Source of the DNA: Sutcliffiella horikoshii
GTDB lineage: Bacteria; Bacillota; Bacilli; Bacillales; Bacillaceae_I
Length of the DNA: 64,000 nucleotides
Direction of reading: 5' to 3'
Assembly (NCBI RefSeq): GCF_020524325.1
Contig: NZ_JAIVKY010000008.1
Coordinates: forward strand, 310,001 to 374,000
The position numbers and the translations under genes are program-made. Below are positions 18,660 to 27,942 of this stretch, in pieces. The notes below the pieces were generated by a model, which was not told the origin of the DNA, did not search any database, and saw only the letters and a program-made list of their open reading frames with translations. Every line of letters begins with the position of its first letter. The stretch's first letter is position 1.

Positions 18660-20348
18660 ATGAAAAAGTCAAAATATTTACTTCTTTTAGCGCTTACACT
18701 TGTACTTAGTGCTTTCTTAGCTGCATGTGGCGGCGGAAACTCAGCGCAAAACAATGGAGGACAAGGGGATACTCCACCAGCAGGTGAAGGAGAACCAACA
18801 GGTCCACAGGTACTTAACGTGGTTGATTCTGCAGAGATTCCTACAATGGATTCAGTTCAAGGTACCGATGCAGTAGCATTCAACGTAATGAACAACGTTT
18901 TTGAAGGTCTTTACAGACTTGGAGAAAATGATGAAGTAGTAGAAGGTGTTGCGAAAAGTCATGAAGTATCCGAAGACGGTCTTACTTATACTTTCACTTT
19001 ACGTGAAGATTCCGTTTGGTCCAATGGCGAACCGGTAACAGCAAACGATTTCGTTTACGCTTGGCAGCGTGCTGTAGACCCGAACACTGGATCTGAGTAT
19101 GGTCCTTATATGATGAATGGAAAAATTAAAAATGCTACACAAGTTTCTGCAGGTGAATTACCACTTGAAGAGCTTGGGGTAAAAGCACTTGATGATTATA
19201 CTCTTGAGGTAACACTTGAGCAACCAGTTGCTTATTTCGAATCTTTAATGACATTCCCAACGTTCTTCCCACAAAACCAAAAGTTCTTGGAAGAACAAGG
19301 TGACAAATATGCATTAGAAGCCGACACTCTTATCTACAACGGTCCATTTACTTTAGATAGCTGGGAGCATGAAGTAGGCTGGACAATGAAGAAAAATGCT
19401 GACTATTGGGATGCTGAAACTGTAAAACTTGATGAAGTTAATGTTAAAGTTGTAAAAGAGGTTTCTACTGGTGTTAACTTATACACTGCACAACAAATTG
19501 ATATTTCTCCTGGTTTAACATCTGACTTTGTAACTCAATACAAAGAAGATCCAGACTTGATTTCTTATCTTGAGCCAACTATTTTCTGGTTTAAATTTAA
19601 CCAAACAAAGAACGAAGCTTTAGCGAATGTTAACATCCGTAAAGCAATTTCTATGGGCTTCAATAAGCAAGACATGGCTGATTATGTATTAAACAACGGT
19701 TCTATTCCAGCAAACTATTCTGTACCAGTTGAATTTGTTCAACACCCAGAAACGGGAGAAGACTTCCGTGAAAAGAATGGCGACATTAATGCATTTGATG
19801 CAGAAAAAGCTAAAGAGCATTGGGAAAAGGGTCTAGAAGAATTAGGAACAGACGCTATTACAATTGAAATCCTTGGTGGAGACACTGAAACAGCAAAAAC
19901 TATGCAAGAATATCTTCAAAATCAATTGCAAGAAAATCTTCCTGGTTTAACAATCAAGTTGAAAGAAGTACCATTTGCTCAACGTCTAGACCTAGATGCA
20001 GCTATGGATTATGACATGCAACTAGCTGGATGGGGTCCTGACTATCTTGATGCGATCTCTTTCTCTAATCTTTGGATTACAGATGGTGGAAACAACAAGA
20101 TGGGTTACTCCAACGAACAGTACGATAAGTTGTTGAACGACGTAATGACTACGTATGCAAACGATCCAGTAAAACGTTTTGAAGCGATGCAAGAAGCAGA
20201 AAGAATTCTTCTTGAAGAAGACGCTGCGATTGCTCCAATCTACCAACGCGGTACGACAAGATTGTGGAAACCATACGTACAAAACGTTTACCGTCACAAC
20301 TTTGGTCCTGACTTCAGCTACAAATGGGCTTACATTAGCGGTAAATAA
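18660..20348 (+). CDS. oppA: Oligopeptide-binding lipoprotein OppA
   Basis: 562-residue SBP family 5 receptor. The lipobox LAAC puts the lipidated Cys at residue 23, followed by a Gly/Asn-rich linker and the binding domain (VLNVVDSAEIPTMDSVQGTD). In B. subtilis this receptor imports oligopeptides, including Phr signalling peptides, linking it to sporulation and competence. GGGGGG precedes the ATG. A strong hairpin after the gene should favour receptor over permease expression. Confidence 0.95.
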   Translation: MKKSKYLLLLALTLVLSAFLAACGGGNSAQNNGGQGDTPPAGEGEPTGPQVLNVVDSAEIPTMDSVQGTDAVAFNVMNNVFEGLYRLGENDEVVEGVAKSHEVSEDGLTYTFTLREDSVWSNGEPVTANDFVYAWQRAVDPNTGSEYGPYMMNGKIKNATQVSAGELPLEELGVKALDDYTLEVTLEQPVAYFESLMTFPTFFPQNQKFLEEQGDKYALEADTLIYNGPFTLDSWEHEVGWTMKKNADYWDAETVKLDEVNVKVVKEVSTGVNLYTAQQIDISPGLTSDFVTQYKEDPDLISYLEPTIFWFKFNQTKNEALANVNIRKAISMGFNKQDMADYVLNNGSIPANYSVPVEFVQHPETGEDFREKNGDINAFDAEKAKEHWEKGLEELGTDAITIEILGGDTETAKTMQEYLQNQLQENLPGLTIKLKEVPFAQRLDLDAAMDYDMQLAGWGPDYLDAISFSNLWITDGGNNKMGYSNEQYDKLLNDVMTTYANDPVKRFEAMQEAERILLEEDAAIAPIYQRGTTRLWKPYVQNVYRHNFGPDFSYKWAYISGK

Positions 20349-20387
20349 TATTATACTGATATAAAAATAATTCTTTTAAAATAGAGA

Positions 20388-20424
20388 GAAAGAGAGTATA
20401 TTTGAAATATATACTCTCTTTTTC
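20388..20424 (+). terminator. Strong hairpin with T-run between oppA and oppB
   Basis: AGAGAGTATATTT pairs with AAATATATACTCTCT, then TTTTTC. It lies within the operon, so termination is probably partial. Confidence 0.85.
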
Positions 20425-20438
20425 CCTGTAAGGAAATT

Positions 20439-20472
20439 GTCGAATTATAGGGAAAATTATAAACAATTCGAC
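20439..20472. promoter_or_regulatory. Inverted repeat upstream of oppB
   Basis: GTCGAATT (20439-20446) and AATTCGAC (20465-20472) form a perfect 8-bp inverted repeat 14 bp before the oppB ribosome binding site. It may be a 5' stabilising hairpin or an operator. Confidence 0.4.
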
Positions 20473-20498
20473 GTATTATTTTTCTAGGAGGTGCCTCA

Positions 20499-21428
20499 AT
20501 GACAAAATATTTGTTGCAACGTATCTTATATATGTTTATCACCTTATTCTTAATTGCCTCATTTACCTTCTTCTTAATGAAGATGATGCCAGGTTCCCCA
20601 TTTACGATGCAAGACAAACTGTCAGAAGCACAAAAAGCAATTTTAAATGCAAAATATGGTCTTGATGATCCAGTGCCTGTTCAATATTTAAAATATCTAG
20701 GAAGCCTAGTTCAAGGAGACCTTGGTATATCATTTCAATACGATAACAGAAGTGTTACCAGTTTGATCATGCAGCGTATCGGTCCATCAGCTCAACTTGG
20801 TTTCCAAGCTATGTTCTTCGGGACAATTATTGGGATCTTCTTAGGTGTCATTGCCGCTTTAAGACAAAACACATGGGTGGACTATGGTTCCACAATTATG
20901 GCCGTACTTGGTAAATCAATTCCGTCCTTTGTATTTGCAGGATTATTACAATATTGGATCGGTGTGAAACTTGGCTGGTTCCCAGTTGCGTTCTGGTCAG
21001 GATGGGAGTTTACAGTATTGCCAACTATTGCACTAGCAATGTTCCCAATTGCTATCGCTGCACGTTTTATGCGTACAGAAATGATTGAAGTATTAGGTTC
21101 AGATTATATTACTTTGGCGCGAGCAAAGGGTGCTTCCAATTTTGATATCGCAGTGAAGCATGCTCTAAGAAATGCATTAATTCCAGTAGTAACGGTTCTT
21201 GGACCGTTGGCTGTAAGTTTGATGACAGGAACACTTGTAATTGAGAAAATCTTCTCTATCCCAGGCCTTGGAGAACAGTTTGTGCGTTCCATTACACTAA
21301 ACGACTATCCAGTAATTATGGGAACGACATTGTTCTTTGCGGCTTTATTCATTGTCATCGTTCTTGTAGTTGATATTCTTTATGGAATTATCGACCCGCG
21401 TATTCGCTTGGCAGGAGGTAAGAAATAA
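20499..21428 (+). CDS. oppB: Oligopeptide ABC permease OppB
   Basis: 309-residue permease with about six membrane segments. The N-terminal MKMMPGSPF signature and EAA loop (ARAKGASNFDIAVKHALRNALIPV) are typical. The start follows TAGGAGGTG. The stop overlaps the oppC start as TAATG. Confidence 0.94.
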   Translation: MTKYLLQRILYMFITLFLIASFTFFLMKMMPGSPFTMQDKLSEAQKAILNAKYGLDDPVPVQYLKYLGSLVQGDLGISFQYDNRSVTSLIMQRIGPSAQLGFQAMFFGTIIGIFLGVIAALRQNTWVDYGSTIMAVLGKSIPSFVFAGLLQYWIGVKLGWFPVAFWSGWEFTVLPTIALAMFPIAIAARFMRTEMIEVLGSDYITLARAKGASNFDIAVKHALRNALIPVVTVLGPLAVSLMTGTLVIEKIFSIPGLGEQFVRSITLNDYPVIMGTTLFFAALFIVIVLVVDILYGIIDPRIRLAGGKK

Positions 21429-22438
21429 TGAATAACAACAATTTTGATAAACTGCCAAAGGAATTATTCCAACCGGCGGAGCAAGACCCTAGTAAAAGTG
21501 AAAAAATAGCGAAACCAAGTTTGACCTATTGGCAAACTGCTTGGTTGCGCATTAAGAAAAATAAAGCTGCTATAGCTGGAGCTGTTATTTTAATCGTCAT
21601 AGCTTTCCTTGCAATCTTTGGACCATTTATGAACAATCACGGTTTCAACACCCAGGATGTAACACAGGGGAATCTACCACCTAAAGTTCCAGGCATTGAA
21701 AACCTTGGTATCTTGGATGGAACAAGAAATGGAGTAGACGTTTACGAGCAACGTGGAATAGAGGAATACTATTGGTTCGGTACCGACAGTCTTGGACGTG
21801 ACTTATGGACTCGTGTATGGACAGGTACACGTATATCTCTATACATTGCCTTATTAGCAGCATTTATCGATATGGTAATTGGTGTAGCATATGGTGGTAT
21901 TTCGGGCTTTTACGGTGGACGTACAGATAACATCATGCAACGTATCATCGAAGTATTAGTTGGTATTCCAAACTTAGTTATCGTTATTCTAATGATTCTC
22001 GTTCTTGAACCGGGGATTATAGCGATTACCATAGCTTTAACCATAACCGGTTGGGTTGGAATGGCCAGGGTTGTCCGGGGGCAAGTACTTAAGCTCAAGA
22101 GCCAGGAATATGTTCTCGCATCCAAAACTCTCGGTTCAACCAATAACCGAATCATAACGAAACACTTACTACCGAACGTGGTGGGAGTAGTCATCATTAA
22201 TACAATGTTCACGATTCCAAGTGCTATTTTCTTCGAGGCATTCTTAAGTTTTATTGGATTAGGCTTGAAGCCTCCTATGGCATCACTTGGTACGTTAATA
22301 GACGATGGATTTAAATCATTGCAAATCTTTCCGCACATCATGGTATTCCCTGCAATTATCATCAGTTTATTGATGATTGCCTTCAACCTTGTTGCGGATG
22401 GGTTCCGTGATGCATTAGATCCGAAAATGAAAGACTAG
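21428..22438 (+). CDS. oppC: Oligopeptide ABC permease OppC
   Basis: 336-residue permease. A ~45-residue soluble N-terminus precedes the first membrane segment. A ~50-residue insertion sits before YWFGTDSLGRDLWTRV, as in other OppC proteins. The EAA loop ASKTLGSTNNRII is intact. Coupled to oppB, and it ends 22 bp before oppD. Confidence 0.94.
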   Translation: MNNNNFDKLPKELFQPAEQDPSKSEKIAKPSLTYWQTAWLRIKKNKAAIAGAVILIVIAFLAIFGPFMNNHGFNTQDVTQGNLPPKVPGIENLGILDGTRNGVDVYEQRGIEEYYWFGTDSLGRDLWTRVWTGTRISLYIALLAAFIDMVIGVAYGGISGFYGGRTDNIMQRIIEVLVGIPNLVIVILMILVLEPGIIAITIALTITGWVGMARVVRGQVLKLKSQEYVLASKTLGSTNNRIITKHLLPNVVGVVIINTMFTIPSAIFFEAFLSFIGLGLKPPMASLGTLIDDGFKSLQIFPHIMVFPAIIISLLMIAFNLVADGFRDALDPKMKD

Positions 22439-22460
22439 TTATAAAGGCAGGTGAATGACA

Positions 22461-23540
22461 ATGGAAAAAATACTTGAAGTGAAAAACTTACATGTTTCTT
22501 TTGATACATTTGGAGGAGAAGTTAAGGCTATCCGTGGTGTGGACTTTGACTTAAAAAAAGGTGAAACGTTGGCAATTGTGGGAGAATCCGGGTCCGGAAA
22601 ATCCGTAACGACAAAAACCGTGATGCGTTTATTGCCTAAGCATAACTCCAACATTAAAAACGGGGAAATCTTATTTAATGGAAAAGACTTAGCAAAGCTA
22701 TCTGAAAAAGAAATGCAGAGCATTCGCGGTAAAGATATCGCAATGATTTTCCAAGATCCAATGACTTCTCTAAATCCGACGATGACAGTTGGAAAACAGA
22801 TTATGGAAGGAATCATTAAACATCAGAAACTGAGCAAAAGAGCCGCTGCAGAAAAAGCGATTGACTTGCTTCGTCTTGTAGGGATTCCAATGCCAGAAGA
22901 ACGCTTTAAGCAATATCCTCATCAATTCTCTGGGGGTATGAGACAGAGGGTTGTTATTGCAATTTCACTTGCATGTAACCCTAAAGTGTTAATTGCAGAT
23001 GAACCTACAACTGCACTGGACGTTACCATTCAAGCTCAGATTCTTGATTTGATGAAAGATTTACAGAAGAAAATAGATACATCCATTATTTTTATTACAC
23101 ATGACCTTGGTGTGGTAGCAAATGTTGCAGACCGAGTAGCTGTTATGTATGGTGGACAGATCATTGAAACGGGAACAGTAGACGAAATTTTCTACGACCC
23201 GCGCCATCCTTACACATGGGGATTATTAAGCTCCATGCCTGATTTGGACTTAGGTGATGAGGATGAGCTTTATGCCATTCCTGGTTCACCACCTGATTTG
23301 TCTGATCCACCAAAAGGAGATGCATTTGCTCCACGTAACGAATTCGCTATGCAAATTGATTTGGAAATGGAGCCGCCAATGTTCCAAATTTCCAAAACGC
23401 ACTTTGCGAAAACGTGGTTATTACATGAAGATGCACCAGCAGTAGAACCACCACTTGCTGTTCAAAAGCGTCGTCGTCACATGCCACAAAACTTCGAAAA
23501 GCCTGTTTTGGTAAAGGACGGTGGAAACAATGGCAACTAA
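22461..23540 (+). CDS. oppD: Oligopeptide ABC transporter ATPase OppD
   Basis: 359 residues from the ATG at 22461, which is 7 bp after AGGTGA. An ATG at 22455 is too close to that site. Walker [10 protein letters not shown], signature FSGGMRQRV and Walker [12 protein letters not shown] are intact. The C-terminal region, where relatives carry clustered Cys, reads PPKGDAFAPRNEFAMQ and has no Cys, so the C-domain metal site seen in AppD is absent. The 3' end overlaps oppF. Confidence 0.94.
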   Translation: MEKILEVKNLHVSFDTFGGEVKAIRGVDFDLKKGETLAIVGESGSGKSVTTKTVMRLLPKHNSNIKNGEILFNGKDLAKLSEKEMQSIRGKDIAMIFQDPMTSLNPTMTVGKQIMEGIIKHQKLSKRAAAEKAIDLLRLVGIPMPEERFKQYPHQFSGGMRQRVVIAISLACNPKVLIADEPTTALDVTIQAQILDLMKDLQKKIDTSIIFITHDLGVVANVADRVAVMYGGQIIETGTVDEIFYDPRHPYTWGLLSSMPDLDLGDEDELYAIPGSPPDLSDPPKGDAFAPRNEFAMQIDLEMEPPMFQISKTHFAKTWLLHEDAPAVEPPLAVQKRRRHMPQNFEKPVLVKDGGNNGN

Positions 23541-24474
23541 TGAAAAATTAGTGGAAATTCGCAATCTGAAACAATACTTTAACGAAGGAAAGCCGAATAT
23601 GGTTAAAGCAGTAGACGGCTTGAATTTTGATATTTATCGCGGAGAAACGCTTGGACTTGTTGGAGAGTCCGGATGTGGGAAGTCTACAACAGGCCGTACC
23701 ATCATCCGCCTTTATGATGCAACTGACGGAGAAGTACTTTTTGAGGGTGAAAATGTTCACGGTAAAAAGTCCAAGAAAGATTTGTTGAAATTCAACCGTA
23801 AGATGCAAATGATCTTCCAAGATCCATCTGCATCCTTAAACCCTCGTATGACGGTTGCCGACTGTATTGCAGAAGGAATCGACATTCACGGTTTAGCAAA
23901 ATCAAAGAAAGAGCGTCTAGCTCGCGTCCATGAATTACTTGAGACAGTTGGTTTAAATAAAGAACACGCCAACCGCTATCCACACGAATTCAGTGGTGGT
24001 CAGCGTCAACGTATTGGTATTGCCCGTGCACTTGCAGTGGAACCGGACTTCATTATTGCCGATGAGCCAATTTCCGCATTGGACGTATCCATTCAGGCAC
24101 AGGTTGTCAACCTGATGAAAAAGCTACAAAAGGAAAAAGGGCTGACTTATTTGTTTATCGCCCATGACCTTTCCATGGTGAAATACATTTCCGACCGTAT
24201 CGGAGTAATGTATTTTGGTAAGATTGTTGAGCTTGCAGATAGTGACGAGCTTTATAACAATCCAATCCATCCGTACACCAAATCTTTATTGTCCGCGATT
24301 CCTCAACCGGATCCGGACTCCGAGCGCAGCCGTAAACGTTTTGCTTACGACCCAGCGTCCCACGGCTATGCCAAGGACGAGGAGTTAGAGTTGCGTGAAG
24401 TAAGACCAGGACACTTTGTATTGTGTTCGGAAGCAGAGTTTAAGAAGTATCAAGCTGAGTATGCAGGTAAATAA
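23530..24474 (+). CDS. oppF: Oligopeptide ABC transporter ATPase OppF
   Basis: 314 residues from the ATG at 23530, spaced after GGACGGTGG. A GTG at 23521 is the alternative. Walker A GESGCGKST, signature FSGGQRQRI, Walker B IIADEPISALD. It overlaps the oppD stop by 11 bp in another frame, so translation is probably coupled. Last gene of oppABCDF. Confidence 0.94.
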   Translation: MATNEKLVEIRNLKQYFNEGKPNMVKAVDGLNFDIYRGETLGLVGESGCGKSTTGRTIIRLYDATDGEVLFEGENVHGKKSKKDLLKFNRKMQMIFQDPSASLNPRMTVADCIAEGIDIHGLAKSKKERLARVHELLETVGLNKEHANRYPHEFSGGQRQRIGIARALAVEPDFIIADEPISALDVSIQAQVVNLMKKLQKEKGLTYLFIAHDLSMVKYISDRIGVMYFGKIVELADSDELYNNPIHPYTKSLLSAIPQPDPDSERSRKRFAYDPASHGYAKDEELELREVRPGHFVLCSEAEFKKYQAEYAGK

Positions 24475-24483
24475 GTTTTTGTG

Positions 24484-24518
24484 GACCGATCCTCGAATGT
24501 GGGGGGTCGGTTTTTTTG
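24484..24518 (+). terminator. Intrinsic terminator of the opp operon
   Basis: GACCGATCC pairs imperfectly with GGGGTCGGT, then seven T. Confidence 0.8.
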
Positions 24519-24578
24519 TGTTGTGATTGAGTAGGGAGGGCGGGCAATTCTAAACGACCGAAGGACCTTCAGAAGGGA

Positions 24579-24638
24579 AGGAAATGTCTAATATAAGGTC
24601 TCTATAAGCTCCGGGAAGAGAAGAGGAAATGTCTAATA
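24579..24638. repeat. Two-copy direct repeat next to the hairpin array
   Basis: AGGAAATGTCTAATA occurs at 24579-24593 and 24624-24638, 45 bp apart. It adjoins the 24646 array but has a different sequence. Confidence 0.6.
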
Positions 24639-24645
24639 GAACCCT

Positions 24646-24796
24646 TATCTCCGCCCGAAATTCCTCCATAAAAGTAAAAACGGTATGAGATAGGCTGTCT
24701 CTGCGCCCGAAACTGCTCCACGAAAACCAAAACGGTAACAGAGAGCCCTTCTCTGCGCCCGAAACTCCCCCACTGAACCAAAAACGGTAACAGAGA
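24646..24796. repeat. Three-unit hairpin array, 52-bp period, compensated stems
   Basis: Three 47-bp units at 24646-24692, 24698-24744 and 24750-24796, exactly 52 bp apart, share GCCCGAAA and AAAACGGTA. The ends are TATCTC/GAGATA in unit 1 and TCTCTG/CAGAGA in units 2 and 3. Both stem differences are matched on the partner strand. No ORF or promoter is evident. Confidence 0.9.
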
Positions 24797-24944
24797 GCCT
24801 CTATGTAGTCTCACAATATCCCCAACAACCCCTCGACTCTAGTACTCTCGAATTATTTTGAAGGAAATTGTTGAAAAAGGTAAAAAAACAACGATTTTCC
24901 AGTATAATAGAGATAGCATATAAGAGAAGGGATTTTGAAATGAA

Positions 24945-26159
24945 ATGATGAAAAAAATGATTGGTGGTCTGGTGGCTGCAGTCGGAATTTTCGTATTAGG
25001 TGGAACGCTAGTTCAAGCAGAAGGAGAAGAGGTACTCCAAGCTGCACAACATGCAACAAAAAAGGTGGAATTACAAACTCGCGAGTTACCAATATCGATT
25101 GCGAGGTTTGCATTTGACTCTGGTTATACCTTTAATTATCCAGATGCAGTTAGAGGTATCTATGTAACCGGTCACTCCGCGGGTGGAGAAAGATTTCCTC
25201 GCTTACTAGATTTACTGAAAAAAACAGATCTAAACGCAATGGTTATTGATATTAAAGATGATCATGGCTACCTTACTTACATACCGGAGGAGAAAGACTC
25301 TCCATTCATGGACATTGCGCAGCCTTATATCAAGGACCCAAAACAAATGATGAATACCTTGGAGGAAAATGAAGTTTACCCAATCGGTAGAATCGTAGTT
25401 TTCAAGGATACTGTCTTAGCTAATAAGCGCCCGGATCTATCTTTTCAGGAAAACGGTAAAGTATGGGTGAACGGTCGTGAAGAGGCATTTGTTAGTCCTT
25501 TCTTAAAAGAAGTGTGGGATTATAATATTGATATTGCAATTGAAGCAGCTAAAATGGGCTTTCAAGAAATACAGTTTGATTATGTGCGTTTCCCGGAAGG
25601 ATTTGAAAAGAGAGATACAACTCTTGAATACACGTACGGAGAATATAAAGACTTAGATATGGACAATGTTCAAAAGCGAGTGGAAGCGGTAACAGATTTC
25701 GTGGCTTATGCTCGTGAGCGCTTAGAGCCTTACAATGTTCAAGTGTCTGTGGATATCTTTGGCTATACAGCAACCTTGCCAGAAGCACCTGGAATTGGTC
25801 AAAACTTCAGTCGCATTTCAGAACACGTGGATGTTATTTCTTCCATGATTTATCCAAGTCACTGGACATCTTATTTCGGAATAGCAAAACCTGATACGGA
25901 GCCATATAAGCTGATTGAGGCGTATTCAAAGCTCGAAAATGCCAAGTTGGATGAACTGGAGAATAGACCAGTTTCAAGACCATGGATACAGGACTTCACG
26001 GCAACGTGGCTTGGGGCAGGCAATTATATCCCTTATGGCGCCAAGGAAGTAGAGGATCAGATCCGTGCTTTAAATGAAAATGGAATAGATGAATACTTGA
26101 TTTGGAATGCTGGTAACAGCTATACAGAAGGACTAGATTTTACGCCGTTAAATGATTAA
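24945..26159 (+). CDS. Secreted putative glycoside hydrolase (DUF4015-type TIM barrel)
   Basis: 404 residues. The N-terminal signal peptide (MMKKMIGGLVAAVGIFVLGG...VQAEG, cleavage near residue 26) indicates export. The mature protein has barrel-strand motifs of the family I know as DUF4015: VRGIYVTGHSAGG, LNAMVIDIKDD, IQFDYVRFPEG, VSVDIFGYTA, VDVISSMIYPSHW and YLIWNAGNSY. Asp in FDYVRFPEG and in VDIFG are plausible acid residues. The substrate, perhaps a cell-wall or extracellular polysaccharide, is unknown. Confidence 0.8.
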   Translation: MMKKMIGGLVAAVGIFVLGGTLVQAEGEEVLQAAQHATKKVELQTRELPISIARFAFDSGYTFNYPDAVRGIYVTGHSAGGERFPRLLDLLKKTDLNAMVIDIKDDHGYLTYIPEEKDSPFMDIAQPYIKDPKQMMNTLEENEVYPIGRIVVFKDTVLANKRPDLSFQENGKVWVNGREEAFVSPFLKEVWDYNIDIAIEAAKMGFQEIQFDYVRFPEGFEKRDTTLEYTYGEYKDLDMDNVQKRVEAVTDFVAYARERLEPYNVQVSVDIFGYTATLPEAPGIGQNFSRISEHVDVISSMIYPSHWTSYFGIAKPDTEPYKLIEAYSKLENAKLDELENRPVSRPWIQDFTATWLGAGNYIPYGAKEVEDQIRALNENGIDEYLIWNAGNSYTEGLDFTPLND

Positions 26160-26161
26160 TT

Positions 26162-26192
26162 AAAAAAGCTGCCAATTCGGCAGCTTTTTTCT
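26162..26192. terminator. Bidirectional intrinsic terminator
   Basis: AAAAAAGCTGCC pairs perfectly with GGCAGCTTTTTT between the convergent genes. Confidence 0.92.
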
Positions 26193-26193
26193 G

Positions 26194-26379
26194 TTATTTC
26201 TTTTTCCCTCCAACACTCTTCCATCCAGCCTGCATACTCGCGGATTTATCAAAGCTTTCAGTGCCTTTCTTTCCGCCAAAAAGCTTTTCTCCGATACCGT
26301 TTGTCAGTACGCCCATAACGGCGGTGATTCCGATTACCAATAAAGCTACGATGGTAAAATCAATGAAATATTCGATCAA
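26194..26379 (-). CDS. Hypothetical single-span membrane protein, 61 residues
   Basis: From a TTG start 8 bp after AAGGGGA: one membrane segment (IDFTIVALLVIGITAVMGVL), then a basic glycine-rich tail ending GGKKK. A GTG two codons upstream is an alternative. No family recognised. Convergent with the DUF4015 gene and sharing its terminator. Confidence 0.6.
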   Translation of the reverse strand: MIEYFIDFTIVALLVIGITAVMGVLTNGIGEKLFGGKKGTESFDKSASMQAGWKSVGGKKK

Positions 26380-26549
26380 AACCACACATCCCCTTTGTCT
26401 TATGTAATCGTATACAAAAAACAATCATACTCCTATTGTATGGTATGTTTAATAGAAAAGGAAGAGGGTATATTAACAGTGAGGTCTGTTCAAGTTTGTT
26501 ATACTTAAAATGTACATAGAGAAAAAGCGAAAGGGGAGTTTATTACAGA

Positions 26550-27125
26550 ATGAATTGGTATGAGAAATTAAATCAATATTTTCCAGTAGAAGAGATGAAA
26601 TCGAGGGAGCATATGGAGCTTCTTTTAAAAGAAAGAGGGGACATTTACCACAAGGATGAAGGGGAGCATCATGTATTAATGTATGTGGAGCTTGATAACT
26701 TCATTTTTATCGATTACTTGTTTGTTTCAAAAGATGCTAGAGGAATGGGACTTGGACATAAGTTGTTAGATAAAATGAAGGAAAAAGGCAAGCCGATTAT
26801 TTTAGAAGTAGAGCCTGTTGATTACGATGACACTGATACGGAAAAACGACTTCGCTTTTACAAAAGAGAAGGGTTTGAACATGCTACATCCATCGGGTAC
26901 AGACGTCGTTCTCTTGCAACTAATGAAGTGAATGCAATGGAGATCCTTTATTGGTCACCTACGGATGCAGGGGAAGAAGCGATCTATGAGGGAATGAAAG
27001 CTACATACGAGCAAATTCATACATATAAGGATAAAGAATTGTATGGTGAATCTTATGATAAAGTAGACAAAGTACTTACCTATGATGAAGATGATGATAA
27101 TGAGGATATCCTGTCTAAATTATAA
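26550..27125 (+). CDS. yjbC: YjbC, GNAT-family acetyltransferase-like protein
   Basis: 191 residues, matching B. subtilis YjbC. The N-terminal part has the GNAT acetyl-CoA loop, FVSKDARGMGLGHKLLDKM (about residues 67-85). The C-terminal ~70 residues are acidic. In B. subtilis yjbC lies directly before spx and can be co-transcribed with it. Here about 5.7 kb holding an opposite-strand RND operon separates them, so that link is broken. The substrate is unknown. Confidence 0.88.
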   Translation: MNWYEKLNQYFPVEEMKSREHMELLLKERGDIYHKDEGEHHVLMYVELDNFIFIDYLFVSKDARGMGLGHKLLDKMKEKGKPIILEVEPVDYDDTDTEKRLRFYKREGFEHATSIGYRRRSLATNEVNAMEILYWSPTDAGEEAIYEGMKATYEQIHTYKDKELYGESYDKVDKVLTYDEDDDNEDILSKL

Positions 27126-27134
27126 TCAATAAGA

Positions 27135-27181
27135 AAATCCCCCGGAAATAAAAAGCTGCATGCTTTACTTCCGGGGGATTT
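27135..27181. terminator. Bidirectional terminator, yjbC / GDSL gene
   Basis: AAATCCCCCGGAA pairs perfectly with TTCCGGGGGATTT. Confidence 0.9.
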
Positions 27182-27186
27182 CTGTA

Positions 27187-27927
27187 TCACTCTATACTTT
27201 CCTGATAGGCAATCTTCATTAATCTGACAATTTCGGAATAGCCCTTATCATTCGGGTGAATATCTTCTTCTGAAATGTGCGTCCACTCCAATGCTTTCCC
27301 CTCGAACGCTTCATACGGATCGATCACCAATGTGTTGGATTCCTCTCCATACTCCACAATAAATCCATTAAACAATGGGGCATACTTTGCACCAAGCTCT
27401 GTCAGTTCATGACCTTCTGGGTAGGGATTATAGAGTCCTAAAAGAATGATAGTAGCATCAGGATTCAGCTCACGCAGCATCTTATAGGTCTCTTGGTAAG
27501 TTCTCTTCAAAATTTCCAACCTAACATTAAGTGCTGTTTCATCTTCGCCTTCTGGTACAGAGCGGATAGTCTGTAAGAAGTCATTGCCTCCGATAGAAAC
27601 TGAGATGACTCCGGCCGTTTTCAGACGGTTTTGCAAAGCCTCATCCGCATTTAACAATGCCAATAAGCCTGTGGAGGAAAGGCCGGGGATCCCATAGTTC
27701 TCCACCGTCACATTGTTTTTCTCACGTAAATACTTCGTAAATTGCGGGACGAATCCGTGAATGCGTAAATAGTTTTCTTCAGAAGATCCAAGACCTGTGG
27801 TTAATGAATCTCCAATGGCGATATAGGTAATTTCACCAGGGGATTCAGCAGTAGCGGGAGGATAGATAAGAAAACTCAATACAAGCAGCGTTAAAACCAA
27901 AACCCATTTTTTTAGCATGTTAATCAT
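27187..27927 (-). CDS. Exported SGNH/GDSL-family hydrolase
   Basis: 246 residues with an N-terminal signal peptide (cleavage near TAES, residue ~28). SGNH blocks are complete: GDSL (nucleophile Ser), GIPG, GGND and the Asp-His pair in DIHPNDKGY. It is a lipase/esterase-type enzyme acting outside the membrane, substrate unknown. Third gene of the minus-strand operon after the RND pump (15-bp gap), suggesting it works on envelope lipids or exported esters. Confidence 0.85.
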   Translation of the reverse strand: MINMLKKWVLVLTLLVLSFLIYPPATAESPGEITYIAIGDSLTTGLGSSEENYLRIHGFVPQFTKYLREKNNVTVENYGIPGLSSTGLLALLNADEALQNRLKTAGVISVSIGGNDFLQTIRSVPEGEDETALNVRLEILKRTYQETYKMLRELNPDATIILLGLYNPYPEGHELTELGAKYAPLFNGFIVEYGEESNTLVIDPYEAFEGKALEWTHISEEDIHPNDKGYSEIVRLMKIAYQESIE

Positions 27928-27942
27928 CCTCCCGCCAATTTT

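Noticed and set aside
18627-20446. Spo0A-box-like TGTCGAA at 18627-18635 and 20438-20445, and TTTGTCAAA at 37428-37436
   Set aside because: A 7-mer is expected about eight times on both strands of 64 kb, and none overlaps a promoter in a telling way.
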